This document shows, piece after piece, positions 12,501 through 22,134 of a DNA stretch of 64,000 nucleotides. The DNA is from Toxotes chatareus (lineage: Eukaryota; Chordata; Actinopteri; Toxotidae). Made by a program: the position numbers and the translations under genes. Below the pieces are notes generated by a model. It was not told the DNA's origin. It did not search any database and saw only the letters and a list, made by a program, of their open reading frames with translations. The stretch covers positions 19,975,834 to 20,039,833 of the forward strand of contig CM028885.1 of assembly GCA_016801885.1 (NCBI GenBank), read 5' to 3'. Position 1 is the stretch's first letter. Every line of letters starts with the position of its first letter.

Positions 12501-12618
12501 ATGATTCTTTTCTGATTTTTTAAAAACTTTTTATTCTGGTTTTCTTTGCCAGGATGAAGACTTGGGGAGCTTCCTTTCAACTCTGCTGAAAAAAGGCCTT
12601 CCATCCGGACTGTGCTGA
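3536..12618 (+). CDS. ints11: Integrator complex subunit 11, RNA endonuclease, complete, 17 coding exons
   Basis: INTS11 (CPSF3L) is the metallo-beta-lactamase/beta-CASP nuclease that cleaves snRNA and paused transcripts within nuclear Integrator, paired with INTS9. Coding exons: 3536-3563, 3824-3921, 5217-5290, 5405-5633, 5750-5848, 5931-5965, 6061-6199, 6331-6395, 6790-6979, 7080-7163, 7240-7329, 7762-7924, 8058-8168, 8843-8904, 9072-9214, 9551-9680, 12553-12618. All borders are GT-AG and stay in phase, giving 1806 nt and 601 aa (human 600). The start reads MPEIKVTPLGAGQDVG. Zinc and catalytic residues are all present: HFHLDH at 68-73, H157 in AGHVLGA, D178 in GDYNM, E203 in SESTYA, and H392 in SFSAHAD. 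The enzyme should therefore be active. The C-terminus ends LLKKGLPSGLC. Intron 2 holds a Tc1 fossil and intron 16 an L2 and a SINE; neither touches an exon. Several exons, for example 3, 6 and 17, are too short to show as long open frames. Confidence 0.97.
3989..4484 (-). mobile_element. Decayed Tc1/mariner transposon fragment in INTS11 intron 2
   Basis: The minus strand encodes the C-terminal part of a Tc1-like DDE transposase with several breaks. Readable pieces include FQHDNAPCHKAQVISNWF and VLQWPPQSPEL, followed by PWDVVEREV; the second catalytic Asp is in QHDNAPCH. The SPDLNPIEHLWD block of the family is degraded to SPELRPTKRPWD, so the third acidic residue is lost. The two ends, tcactgagcacttcattgga and the inverse of cttaataaagtgcttggtga, are imperfect inverted repeats. 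The N-terminal DNA-binding part is missing. The copy is inert. Confidence 0.8.
4850..5065. repeat. Dispersed teleost repeat, family B copy (degenerate)
   Basis: A stretch containing cggcaactattttgatgatt and attaaaactaataaaaataa resembles the repeat that begins gggctgcaactaatgattat and is seen at 28372, 36805 and 41435. It lies in INTS11 intron 2. Identity rests on similarity between copies in this window. Confidence 0.4.
7512..7625 (+). repeat. Dispersed teleost repeat, family A 5' end
   Basis: Sequence starting agaatagttcagcattttgg matches the start of the fuller copy at 34963 (ggaatagttggacattttgg). It is a short truncated copy in INTS11 intron 11. Confidence 0.45.
9997..10024. repeat. Short tandem repeat (ATTCT)n beside a retroelement-like tail
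   Basis: A few copies of tattc/attct follow gggattaataaagtatattc in INTS11 intron 16. The arrangement resembles the 3' tail of a short retroelement, but no coding remains are visible upstream. Confidence 0.4.
11168..12180 (+). mobile_element. L2-type non-LTR retrotransposon, 5'-truncated, in INTS11 intron 16
   Basis: The piece encodes the end of a reverse transcriptase and the C-terminal tail typical of fish L2 LINEs. It begins within the catalytic YxDD region (TDDTQLY in place of YADDTQLY), then LKLNKSKSEILVFGP, and RIDYCNSLYTGL. One missing A in an A-run near 11588 shifts the frame; the second frame carries NRLQLVQNSAARLL and LASLHWLPVSFRI, ending FKSKLKTHFYRLAFG with a stop at about 11993. 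The 3' UTR has tgtaaagcactttg and ends in an ATT repeat. A 10-base direct repeat, TAAAAAAAAC, flanks it at 11158-11167 and 12181-12190, consistent with a target-site duplication. It cannot move by itself because most of the reverse transcriptase is gone. Confidence 0.85.
12208..12503 (+). mobile_element. tRNA-like SINE-type repeat with an internal palindrome
   Basis: It begins ggggcggcacggtggtgcag, has a perfect pol III B-box (ggttcgaaccc, 12278-12288), continues gtgtggagtttgcatgttct, and ends near a short tgaatgaatga tail. These pieces are widespread in teleost genomes. It sits directly behind the L2 tail in INTS11 intron 16. The region between the A-box and B-box is abnormal (see the 12229-12276 inverted repeat). 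Confidence 0.7.
12229..12276. repeat. Perfect 18-bp inverted repeat with 12-base loop inside the SINE
   Basis: The arm at 12229-12246 (ggaacctgttagcactgt) is the exact reverse complement of 12259-12276. The 12-base loop is cgctgtgaggca. The transcript would form a long hairpin just 5' of the B-box. Confidence 0.95.
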
Positions 12619-12965
12619 AATATGATCTTTTCCCAAAACACAATTTAAACATTTGGAGGGACCTCACACTTCAAAGAATTCATGCGCTGCCATTCTTTGG
12701 ATTCTGGATTTCTGGAGGCTACAAACTCTCTACCAGTGCTGAGAATTTCAAATTCTTACCACCAAACATCGACAGCCACAAGGTTGTATTTGCTCCCTGT
12801 TCCTATTGGGGTAGTGATCCCTAAATGTATTATAATTATAATTTTCTGCAAATGTACCCAGGATTCTGTCCTGATTGGTCTGTTCTTTTGTGTGGACATG
12901 ATCGACTCTTTCATAGACTCATTTATAGACTGGACTGCAAAGAAAAATTAGAAACTGTCTTCTGA

Positions 12966-12978
12966 TTTATTTTTTATT
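12966..12978 (-). promoter_or_regulatory. Two candidate poly(A) signals for the GPCR gene
   Basis: Two AATAAA hexamers on the minus strand (complements of 12966-12971 and 12973-12978), about 140 bases after the GPCR stop codon. They lie within 40 bases of the INTS11 poly(A) signal on the other strand. Confidence 0.5.
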
Positions 12979-12999
12979 TTGACGTACAAAGACAGTTTG

Positions 13000-13005
13000 A
13001 ATAAA
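13000..13005 (+). promoter_or_regulatory. Candidate poly(A) signal of INTS11
   Basis: AATAAA about 380 bases after the INTS11 stop codon and the first such hexamer on the plus strand after it. Confidence 0.6.
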
Positions 13006-13113
13006 CTGTTTCATAGAAAAGCCTCATTTTTTCCAGTTACACATACAGTGACGAAGAAACATATACAGAGTTATATTTGCAGTAAGCATTTACTTCCACC
13101 CCTTTAAGTTCAC

Positions 13114-14082
13114 TTAGCTCATGGCAATGGTATAAACACCCCTGCTCCTCCTGATTTGCCCACACAGCCATGTCATCTTTAAGCGATCCCATTTGCAGTG
13201 GCTGGTGGTAACGTAGTAAAGCACTGGGTCCAGGCATGTGTTGAGGGTGACGAGGGCCATGGTGACCCGCCTGGCGTTGTAGATGGCGTTGGCAGCGGAG
13301 CAGCTCTTGATGACGTCTATGCGCCGAAGGAGGTGCAGCAGGTACACCACATGGTTGGGCAGGAAGCAGAGCAGCGTGATAGCCAGGATGGTGTAAATGA
13401 CCCTCACGGCTCTTTGGGCTGTTTTAGTCTTTATCATGGAAATGCGCCGTGCAGCCAGCGGGTAACACACCAGGATGATTATGGAGGGCAGCAGAGAGCA
13501 GAAGATCAGGCTCAGCATGCTGTACGCCACCAAACGCGTGTTCCACTCGTTCTTGGCAAAGTTCTCAAAACAGCTGTGGCTTCCAGATTGATCTGCATTG
13601 GTTTCCAGAGGTCCCATGAGGATGAAGACCAGTATAGCCACTCCGGCGACACACCAGAGCACCGCACTCACAACCAAAGAGCACCATGGGCTGCGCATCC
13701 TCAGATAGGAGTGTGGATGTACAGTGGCCATGTAGCGATCCACGCAGATACAAGTCATGAAACAGATGCTCATGTAGATGTTGGCGAAGAACAGAACCCC
13801 CGTGATACGGCAGGTGACATCCCCAAACACCCAGTCGTTTCTGTTAAGGTGGTAGTGGATCCTGAAGGGTAGAGTGCAGAGTATGACGATGTCTGCCAGA
13901 GCCAGGTTACTGATGTACACACTGAAGGCCGTGCGAGGAGTGATCTTGAAGGCGAAGACGAAGAGGGCGACCAGATTTCCAGGTAGACCTATAACTAAAG
14001 CCAGAATGTAGACCGCTGGGAAAAGGTAGTACTGGTACTCCACTGAAGGGATGATGCAGCCGTCTTCTGTTACATTCACCAT
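13114..14082 (-). CDS. Class A GPCR of P2Y / lysophosphatidic-acid-receptor type, single exon
   Basis: 322 aa seven-helix receptor for an extracellular ligand at the plasma membrane. The start is the first in-frame ATG (14082-14080), in a strong GCCATGG context with NVT glycosylation at residues 3-5; the frame extends upstream but has no ATG there. Landmarks: TM1 GLPGN (32-36), TM2 NLALAD (59-64), DRY at 115-117, C91 and C171 for the usual disulfide, C9 and C261 as a likely second bridge, TM6 CFLPNH (239-244), and TM7 DPVLYY (285-290) in place of NPxxY. DP in TM7, the extra Cys pair and CFENF in ECL2 fit the P2Y/LPA4-LPA6/GPR34-like branch. The exact orthologue cannot be fixed by eye; LPAR6-like is my best guess. 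It is tail-to-tail with INTS11, 495 bases between stop codons. A run of A on the coding strand sits just before the start and has no clear meaning. Confidence 0.9.
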   Translation of the reverse strand: MVNVTEDGCIIPSVEYQYYLFPAVYILALVIGLPGNLVALFVFAFKITPRTAFSVYISNLALADIVILCTLPFRIHYHLNRNDWVFGDVTCRITGVLFFANIYMSICFMTCICVDRYMATVHPHSYLRMRSPWCSLVVSAVLWCVAGVAILVFILMGPLETNADQSGSHSCFENFAKNEWNTRLVAYSMLSLIFCSLLPSIIILVCYPLAARRISMIKTKTAQRAVRVIYTILAITLLCFLPNHVVYLLHLLRRIDVIKSCSAANAIYNARRVTMALVTLNTCLDPVLYYVTTSHCKWDRLKMTWLCGQIRRSRGVYTIAMS

Positions 14083-15800
14083 GGCGTTTTTGGGTTGTGT
14101 TTTTTTTTTTTTTTTTGTGAATGTAGTCAAATGAAAGTCAGAGAACAGGCCTACACAGTTCTCATACACGCTGCTGCATCACAGGCCGTCCTCTGCAACT
14201 GTAGCAACACAAACATGTTTCCATTCAGAGTTTTTCCACTTCCACTTTAACAGTCTTGGAAACTAATCTTTGATTCTGATAAATAACATTTATTAAAGGT
14301 CATTCTTTGATACAGCTTTTAATAGTATTTTTGCTCCAGAAACTGACTACACTATTCTGTTTTGTTGAATTTTATTTTTTTTTTCTAAAAAACCAGTGTG
14401 GACATTTTTATGCTATGCTGTTCAGCTAGATTTTTCCATCCACCTTAACAAAAGATTTCAATCCTGTTTACTGGACGAGTTGTTTACTGTTTGAACTTTT
14501 TCAGCACATTTTAAATTTTAAGTTAAATGTTTTCTGAAATAATTCATTCAACTTCATATTGTAAAACCTTAAGAAAAACTAAACATAGTCTACACAGAAG
14601 AATAAAATTTAGGGGAATTTTGACAAAAAAAAAAATCACTTACTAGGTTGCGTAGGGACTTTGCCTGATCTTCAAATGCCGAAAGCTACCCTGTAGGTTG
14701 AAAAGATGAAGTTGTGTTTTGTAGCTACACTTTCTTTGTGCAGCTGCTCTCTGTGAAACTCTACAGACTACAGTGAGTATATACCATGCTGCTCTTTGCT
14801 CTGGCTTCTTAATTTCCTGTCAGCATGCTTTGGGTGGAGAGTTAAGCAGGAAACCATAGCATTGCACAAAATTACGCACATATATAGCCACCCACCACAG
14901 TGTAGAAATAAACTGAACTGTATTGCTGTGTGTTGACAGGTGTTTCTATTATTTTGTCCACCCCACTAAAATCATTGAGTGTTGGCTAAATAACAGACCA
15001 CATTCCCAACATGTCCAGCAGGCTACTTAATCTTTAAGAGGAATATATTTTTTTCATCTCTGTGTGGGTTTAGGGCTGATCTGGTGGTTTGAGATGGCTA
15101 CAGAAAAAAACAGACACAGAGGTCAAAGCTGATCCACATTTTCCCTTTATTATTAGGCCTCAAATGTCTGAGGTTTTGCTTCACATGTTTACTCGGTTTT
15201 TGAAATCATGGGCATGCCAAGGAGGGTTTTAAACATGGTCCTTAAAGATTTCCATGCAAGATATGGAACACATCTTGTGGTTCAATCTGTGTGATCAAGA
15301 TAGCTTTCCCACACAACACATAATCTTGTACAAGACAGGAAGTGTATCATTTTCAGTTCCGTAATGATACGTTGTGATGATGGTGTGTGTTAAAAGTGTT
15401 ATCTCATGTTAACCCCGGACCCCTGTGAGTTCCCCATTCTTTCCACTCTCTGTGCATCGTGTATTCCTTTTCAGGGATATTTCATGGCCCCAGGTTTGCT
15501 GTGTGGTAATTTAAACAATAATTTATTTAGGAATATGCACCATATACGCACAGTTTCAGCTGAAGTAATGCAAGTCTTAGTACTAGAGACTCTCCTCAAG
15601 ATCAGGTAATAAAGCTGGACAGTTATCCAATTTTAATCCAAATAAAAAATCCAATCCATAAATTTAAATGACCACAAACCAGTTGCCACACACAAATACA
15701 CCTTTAGGCAACGTTTTGTTAATTGAATAATGACGCACAGCTTTTGATGTGGCTTAGCTCCTAGATACTACTCTGCAAATCAAGACAGATTAAGATTTTA
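14083..15800. other. Intergenic DNA between the GPCR and the PHRF1-like gene
   Basis: No convincing exon on either strand. The DNA is AT-rich with several poly-T or poly-A runs (14100-14117, 14370-14383). The GPCR 5' UTR and promoter must lie in the left part. Confidence 0.5.
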
Positions 15801-15823
15801 CGCCTTTATTCTGAAGGAATTAG

Positions 15824-15832
15824 ACCGGAAGT
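15824..15832 (+). promoter_or_regulatory. ETS/GABP-type site upstream of the PHRF1-like gene
   Basis: Exact ACCGGAAGT, followed by a short GC-rich piece (gagcgcggcgcagg). It lies about 440 bases before the start codon, so a non-coding first exon or a long 5' UTR is likely between them. Confidence 0.5.
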
Positions 15833-16269
15833 TTTTGTGTTTACGTTGGAGCGCGGCGCAGGTTGAGAAGTGACGGCAGATTTTTTTTGTTTGTTTTCAG
15901 TTAAATTGCAAATTGTAGTTCTGTAATGTAATGTCCGCTGAAATACTAAACATGTTTAACGTTTTATGACTGTATTGACTCAAATCAATGGCGTACTGAA
16001 CAGGTTGTATTGTTAGCCACCGACCAAGCTAGCTAACAAGCTGTTGTTGAAACTGCGGCACAACCAAAGAAACATGAAGTTATGTTCGATATAGTTTTTT
16101 TTTTTCTTTTAAGGTTTTATTCTTGGCTTACAGACTCGTTATTCGCCCTGCTTTAACTTTCTCTAAATGATATTTGGCACATTTTGTCGCCATTGTTGAC
16201 ACTTCTATTGAAGAGTCTTTAGAAATCTCCTTTTAAACAGACACTTTGTTGTCCGGCACGATCTAAAAC

Positions 16270-19200
16270 ATGGAGGAGTCCATAACAGACAAATGTTACA
16301 TCTGCCTGAGTCACTTCGAACAGCAAACCGTGGCCTCTCTGGAGAACTGCCAGCATGTCTTCTGCCTTGAATGTATCCTCCAGTGGTCCCAGGTAAACAC
16401 ACACCTCACCTGTCACACCTGTGTAACTAAATTTGTCAGTTTTAACCACAGATAATTGTGTGAGAAAAATACTTTGAGTTAATCGATAAGTTCTGTACGT
16501 ATTCTGTATGGTATGTACAACAATAATTTAGCGTGTACCATAAAGCTCAAGCGAATCACCATAGTGTTTCAGCCGGTAATAAAAACATTAATTTTCTATT
16601 GACTGACTTATCACCTACTTCATTGTTTCAGCCGTACAGCAGATTAATCGATTCTATAATCGATTAAGCTAATCATATATTCAAGGGGGAAATATTTTGT
16701 TGAAGCTAAAATATTTAGTTTCTCTGTCGTGAACCTCAGACAGCCAACACTTGCCCGGTGGATCGGATCAGATTTGCCTTCATCCACCAGAGACGGTGTC
16801 CTGGAGGGGACATTCAAAAGAAGGTGATTACTCGCAGCATGTGACAGAAGCTTTCTGCAAAGTATTCGGGAATATGTGAACGGTGCTGGTAGCTGAACTG
16901 TTTGTGCTGCTGCAGATCAAAGTGAGGATACAGAGAAAGGATGCTGATGATGAAGAGGAGGCGAGCGATGCTGTCATCTGTGAACAGTGTGGACGGAGCG
17001 ACCGCAGGCACCGGCTGCTAGTGTGCATACACTGTGACTCAGGGTATGGCATTACAGCATTAATGTGCTCATATTCTCAGCAGATTTTTAATGTGATGGG
17101 ATTCAGTCGTCAGATGCGCTCACTCTGGTCTTTGGTGGTTAATACATCCCAGTGGGTAATAGTGTCATGTTATCTACATTTGTACAAGTTAAGGTTATTT
17201 CATCATGGTACTATGGTTGTGCTGTATGTTTCCAGGTATCATATGGACTGCTTGACACCATCGGTAAACCCGGGCCCTGACGGTGACTGGATCTGTCCTG
17301 AGTGTGCAGTCTGTCCTCATCATACAGGTAAAGCTGAGTAGTTAGCTACAGTTACATGCAGAAGTTTTGGCACTCCTGGGCAAATGACATAATTTGTTGA
17401 CTTTTAAAGTGAGAAGAAGTAAATACAACCCATGCATTAAACAGACATAAAAATTTGCCTTTATACAAATGTTAAAGTGCGGTTAATTTTTATTTCATTA
17501 ACTTCTCCTGACAGAGAAGTTTAGATTTTGAATATTACAAGATGTTTTGTTTTTCTTTTTGTGAAATTACCCCTGTACAGACGGCTCCTTGGCAGAGGAG
17601 GAAATCAGCGATGGAGAACTAACAGACCTCTTAGCCGAAGTTGATGAAACCGCAGCTACAAGCAGCCGCCTTAGGTCCTCAACCATAAATCGTCCCAGCA
17701 GGTCCACTGAGCGACGACAAAGTGCGAGGATCCAGAGCAGAACCATCAGCAATCCTAACCCGCGCCCACAAAGCTCCTGGGTCAGTTAAACATTACATAG
17801 ATTATTGTTTATTTATCAGAAGAAATTTTAATGTAGTGATTTTTTTTTTGGCCAATCCCACCTGAGAAAAACAGTTACTTTTGCAAAAATATTACACATA
17901 AAAATATAATCTTTAGCATATGTCAGATTATTAATAGATTAGGCAATAAACATCTTAAAGGGAAACTAAAAGGAGATGATGAAGTATACGTGGAATCAAA
18001 GATGCACAAAATATACACAAAATACAGACAGCAATTCCACTGATGGAGGGGGAGAGAGAGAGAGAGGGATGGATGGAGCACGTGGAGGTGGAAATGGTGT
18101 TGATAAGGATGTTAATAGTGAGGTAAATTCAGTCAAAAGCACAAGTAAATGTCTTAACAAAGCAAAAAGAAGTTTTGTTGCTGCCTGTAGTTATTTTATA
18201 GTTCACTGAAGGTCTAATACGCTATGTTTATGTCTCCTTTTTAGAGGTGGAGAATTTTCCCTTCAAAACTGACATTTTCTAATAGTGTAACCTCAGTAAG
18301 TCCAGCAGAATAAATAATCAGCCTCTGTTAACGTTCCTCCTTACCTTAAATTTGTATGCAGTGAGGACAGAGGCTCCAGCCTGGAATTATTATTATCATC
18401 CAGATCACTGGATATTATTTTTCATGAAAACAGCTTAGTATTCTCTAAATTAAATAAAAGTAAATGTGCTGCACATCAGCCATGCCATGAACTCCCTCCA
18501 TGCACATTACTCATTTAAACATCCTGAAGTTAACCACTAACTGACTGAGGTAAATAGGGCAAAGACAAATTCTTTAAGCAGTCGTCAAAAGAGAAAGTGT
18601 CTTCTGGGGTTTCCCTCAGTTTACAGATTGCGTGCAAGACTAACCTATCACTGTACAGGCGGTGCTGTGGAACTTAACACATTTCCTGCTTTGCTGAATG
18701 CTTTTCTGACACGTGCACTGTTAAATGTGATGCACGAACAAAACCTTTCCACCGGGTCAATCATCTGTAGACACGTTTGCATGATCTTGGGCTGCATGTA
18801 GGTGAGACAGGGAAGCTGGCTGGTGTTTGTGGTTACTGTCTGAAAAAGAGTGTCTTGGCCCTGTGTGGGTTCATCTGTGTGGGTTACTGCTGCTGCCTGA
18901 GCATGTGTAAATGTGAGACCATTGTGGCTTCTGATATACTGTTACTGGTCGTGATGCACGGGACAAAGGATCAGATAGCCCCACATTAGTTGTTTTATTG
19001 TTTTTCAGAGGCTTATATCATCTTCCTCAGAACTCTAAGTGCTATTCGTAAGCTGGCAGGTTTAGTTTGTAAGCTTGTGTGTGCCAGTTTGAGGTGGCTC
19101 ACCTGACCAGGCACTGGTGAGCCGGTGCATTCTGTAGATATTTGTTTACTCACTCAGGAACATCTCTGTGTCACGAGTGTGTTTTTCCTCTCTCTTCACC

Positions 19201-19887
19201 AAAAACTCGCACTTTGGTTTTCTGACAACGGTTTGTATAATAAAAGGACACAGTAAGGACAGGGATTGAGTGGTTTACAGTGTATTTTAATAAGACCTTT
19301 TATTGCACACAGCCTAAATGAAAACTTGCACCTTAAACTTTGAACTAGATCAAAATGTAGTTGATGATGGTACAAAAATGCCCAGTCGCCTCTGGTTTCA
19401 TTCTGATCTGATCTGTAAAAGACAACCTTTTATAACTCTGTGAATGTTCTCATTCATCCAGGTCATAGTTCTCTCTTTGAAAATTGAATCGAAGGCAACT
19501 GGACATATGTTTGTCTGGGAAGACGTTTCGCCTCTTATCCAAGGGGCTTCATCAGTTCATACGCATCGGTCTATCTAGTCCGCACTAGTCTGACCTTTTA
19601 TAACGCTGGTGTTTGACGCCATGAATGATCATGACTGTGTTTCCTTCTTGTTTTTCAGCATGTGCCTAAATACCTGTTACGAGCATCAAGGCCTGCGGTC
19701 ACAACAGATGAAGTGACTGCAGTTCAACACAGTGATGCCAGAAATGCTTCGGTCAGTAAGTTTATCATCTGTCACTTCGCTTCCTAATAACTTCAAGAGT
19801 TTGTGCATTCTTTAATATTTAAGATGACCTGCTTTTGTGTGTTTCACAGAGTTAAATACACAGAAAAGAAAAAGGACTTTAATTTGA
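16270..19887 (+). CDS. Short RING-PHD protein resembling the N-terminus of PHRF1, 7 coding exons
   Basis: Coding exons: 16270-16392, 16740-16823, 16916-17043, 17236-17327, 17581-17780, 19659-19755, 19850-19887. All borders are GT-AG and in phase: 762 nt, 253 aa. A RING finger has C9, C12, C27, H29, C32, C35 and C46, with CPVD (D49) in the last position, as in PHRF1. A PHD finger follows with C91, C94, C106, C109, H114, C117, C132 and C135 in the usual C4HC3 spacing. RING implies E3 ubiquitin ligase activity and PHD implies histone-tail reading, so a nuclear role is inferred. Residues 136-253 are Ser/Arg-rich with an acidic patch and end in a basic tail (TQKRKRTLI). Human PHRF1 is about 1650 aa with long SR-rich and SRI regions after the PHD; these are absent here. 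A separate PHRF1-like paralogue is the best reading. The last two exons are the least certain. Confidence 0.85.
17355..17560. repeat. Probable dispersed repeat in PHRF1-like intron 4
   Basis: The start tgcagaagttttggcactcc resembles a common vertebrate repeat end that reads like aagtttgggcacccctg. Similarity is from memory and limited to the first 40 bases. Confidence 0.3.
19440..19600. repeat. Dispersed fish repeat, possibly the tail of a Penelope-like retroelement
   Basis: Contains gaatgttctcattcatccag, then gaaggcaactggacatatg, and gaagacgtttcgcctcttat followed by ccaaggggcttcatcagttc. This series of blocks is common in teleost sequence and I associate it with Penelope/Neptune elements, from memory. 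It lies in PHRF1-like intron 5. Confidence 0.5.
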
Positions 19888-20144
19888 GCTCCTGACACCA
19901 GTAAGCTGGGAAGACGGTCATCGCGCCTCGCAGTAGCTCAAAGTGCTCTGGTCTGAAGGGACCACAGGGTGGCAGCATTGCACAAGCAGTCAGGCACAAC
20001 CATAAACCTCATGTGAAGGAACTGAACCTGAGCCTGCAGGTGCTTTTTCATTTTCTATGCTGTGTAAAAACTGTGGGTGAATGTTTTAGTTTTTACTTTC
20101 TTTAAAAGATACGTCTGGCATTGTTTTATACGTTATTTATTGTC

Positions 20145-20150
20145 AATAAA
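20145..20150 (+). promoter_or_regulatory. Candidate poly(A) signal of the PHRF1-like gene
   Basis: AATAAA 258 bases after the predicted stop codon at 19885-19887, consistent with a short 3' UTR and supporting this gene end. Confidence 0.6.
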
Positions 20151-20364
20151 ATCTTTAAAAGGACCAAAACCAACGACGTGGTAGGGTGTATTGACCCAAA
20201 CTAAACCTTTTGTCTTAATCTGAAGTCTGTGTAAAATCAGTGCGGGTACCCTGGAGTGGGTGGACATCACAGGTAGGTGGACTTTGGTGTGTGAGGCAAC
20301 CGAGGTGTCAGACAATCAAAGGCTCAGACTTCAAACAGGAAGCAGCTCCTCTGATTGTCTGCAG

Positions 20365-20495
20365 GATTCCCTCATCCCACCTCTCTGCGCAGCGCCGAGC
20401 CATCGCCTAGCAACACCAGCCTCAGCGAGGCATCTGAGGGTGTCTCGCAGCCAGAAGAGGAGGCTGTCTCAGACACACACACACACACACACACA
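20365..20495 (+). other. Candidate orphan exon, unassigned
   Basis: A 131-base open block bounded by a fair acceptor (tctgattgtctgcag) and a donor (gtaaga). It reads FPHPTSLRSAEPSPSNTSLS, then SEGVSQPEEEAVSD, and ends in a Thr-His run from the CA microsatellite. The composition is Ser/Glu-rich and protein-like, and GC content is higher than that of the flanks. No partner exon was identified and it lies past the PHRF1-like poly(A) signal. It may be chance or a remnant of a lost gene. Confidence 0.25.
20473..20495. repeat. (AC)n microsatellite
   Basis: Uninterrupted CA repeat of about 11 units. Confidence 0.95.
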
Positions 20496-20712
20496 GTAAG
20501 ATCTGTGGTTTCTCGTCATTTAATATTAAATCTGTCCTCTGATGTCCGAAGGTATTGTACTGTACAAAAAATTGAATCATTCCACCAAGATATTGCTAAA
20601 TTTATGTAACTGAGACCAGACCATGTGCTCAGACATCACCTTACTCCTGCACAGTGATCCCTGAAATTATAGCAAAGTTATTGTCGGTTATGTGTATCCA
20701 GTGTCTGTTGAT

Positions 20713-20733
20713 TTGTGTGTGTGTGTGTGTGTG
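20713..20733. repeat. (GT)n microsatellite
   Basis: About ten GT units. Confidence 0.95.
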
Positions 20734-21227
20734 GTTATCAGTGTGTGTTGTGATTCAGTGGGCGGGGACGTAACAGGCCTGCAGCTCATCTTGCCCTACT
20801 TTTCCCCCAAAACAACGTGCACAGAAAAACAAATGTTCACCTTCATTGGCCAGACATGTTTGCTGAGCAGAAGTGTGGAATTGAACAAAATGTCCTGGTT
20901 GAAAATCTGTAAATTGGGGTTGGGGTTAAAACCAAGCGTATACAATGAGGCACAGTTCAAATTCTTGTTTGTTGCTTTATTGTTACCTTAGGACCAGAGA
21001 GCAGTTACTTGACACCAGGTTGATTAATATTAATAATCCCTACTGTCTATACTTTTTTTCTTTGTGAGCAGTTCTGCATTTAAAAGTATTAAATGGAATA
21101 AACCTAATGGCTTTTTGGCTGTCTAACTTGTGTTTGGACAGTATTAAGAACTGCTTCCACCAGTTTTAACGATAATATGATGGATACCAAATATAATTGT
21201 TGTTTCAGGAGCCTTCATGGTCCTTAA

Positions 21228-21305
21228 AAGTTCAGTTCAATTCAGTTTTATTTATATAGGGCCTTCCACAATCAAAACTGTCTCAAAGTGCTTTACAGGT
21301 GTTTT
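21228..21305 (-). mobile_element. 3' tail of an L2-type LINE, severely truncated
   Basis: On the minus strand it reads ctgtaaagcactttgagaca and ends ctatataaataaaactgaat. It shares the tgtaaagcactttg block and the ctat.aataaa end with the better preserved L2 at 11168-12180. Only the 3' UTR end is left. Confidence 0.65.
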
Positions 21306-22134
21306 CTGTTATTGATAAATCAGCTGGATTTGTATGAACAGGCTATATTCTTTTGCTGATACAGCTTTTTTTTTTTTTTTTAAAGAGGTCAGCTGCTTTG
21401 CTGCTTTAATGACGTATGTTCACTGTCAGCAGTCAAACCCTGTGACCCTGCATGACCCTAGACATAGATTGCTTTCTGAATATTTGATACTCGTCTAGCT
21501 GACACAGTGAAACATGCTTCCTGAAAAGTACTTTCCTTTGTTTCTGTTCCAGCTGTTGCAGCTCTGACCCGGCGCTCACCCTCTCCACTCTTTATGGGAT
21601 CCTGTCACTGTCTCCCTCACAGGAATCACTGACAGGAACAGCGGCCTTTTGAAGAGCCCTCCAGCGGATAAGGAGCTGGGCCTGCAGTGCTGAAGGGCTT
21701 TGGGCTGCAAAGCCTGTGACTCCTTAAGCAATTAGGCTTACCCTAACACGATTAACACACAATGGAGCCAAGGTGAAAACTTCCAATGACTCACTGCTCC
21801 AGAGAGAGTCTGTTTATTAGTACAGTATGTTCTTAGAGACTGACATGCTAAATCGCAATGAGGTGACCGTGATGTGACTCAAGGCCATGTTTCATTCATG
21901 AGTACAGAATATGTACGACACAAATTCTCCCATGCATGTAGAGGTGTAGTGTCTTTTCTTCACCTAAGGGAAAAACTATTTAAAATTAGATTAGACTTTA
22001 AAGTTTAGACAAGTTTTTTGGGAAGAGCTACATTAGAACATCAACACCACTCTGCACTGCTTAAAGTGAAGCTATAGGCAGGTGAAGGAAGAATGAAACA
22101 GGCTTGCTCTCTCCAAAACCAAAAAAATAAATCC

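Noticed and set aside
13198..13872. Long plus-strand open frame (224 codons) across the GPCR gene
   Set aside because: It is the antisense shadow of the receptor coding frame; the minus strand gives a full seven-helix protein.
14100..14117. Poly-T run next to the GPCR start as a sign of a retrocopy
   Set aside because: On the coding strand the A-run is on the 5' side of the gene, whereas a retrocopy has it at the 3' end; single-exon structure is normal for this receptor group.
20473..20733. CA/GT repeats considered as a CRISPR-like array or regulatory repeat
   Set aside because: They are plain dinucleotide microsatellites without spacers, in an animal genome.
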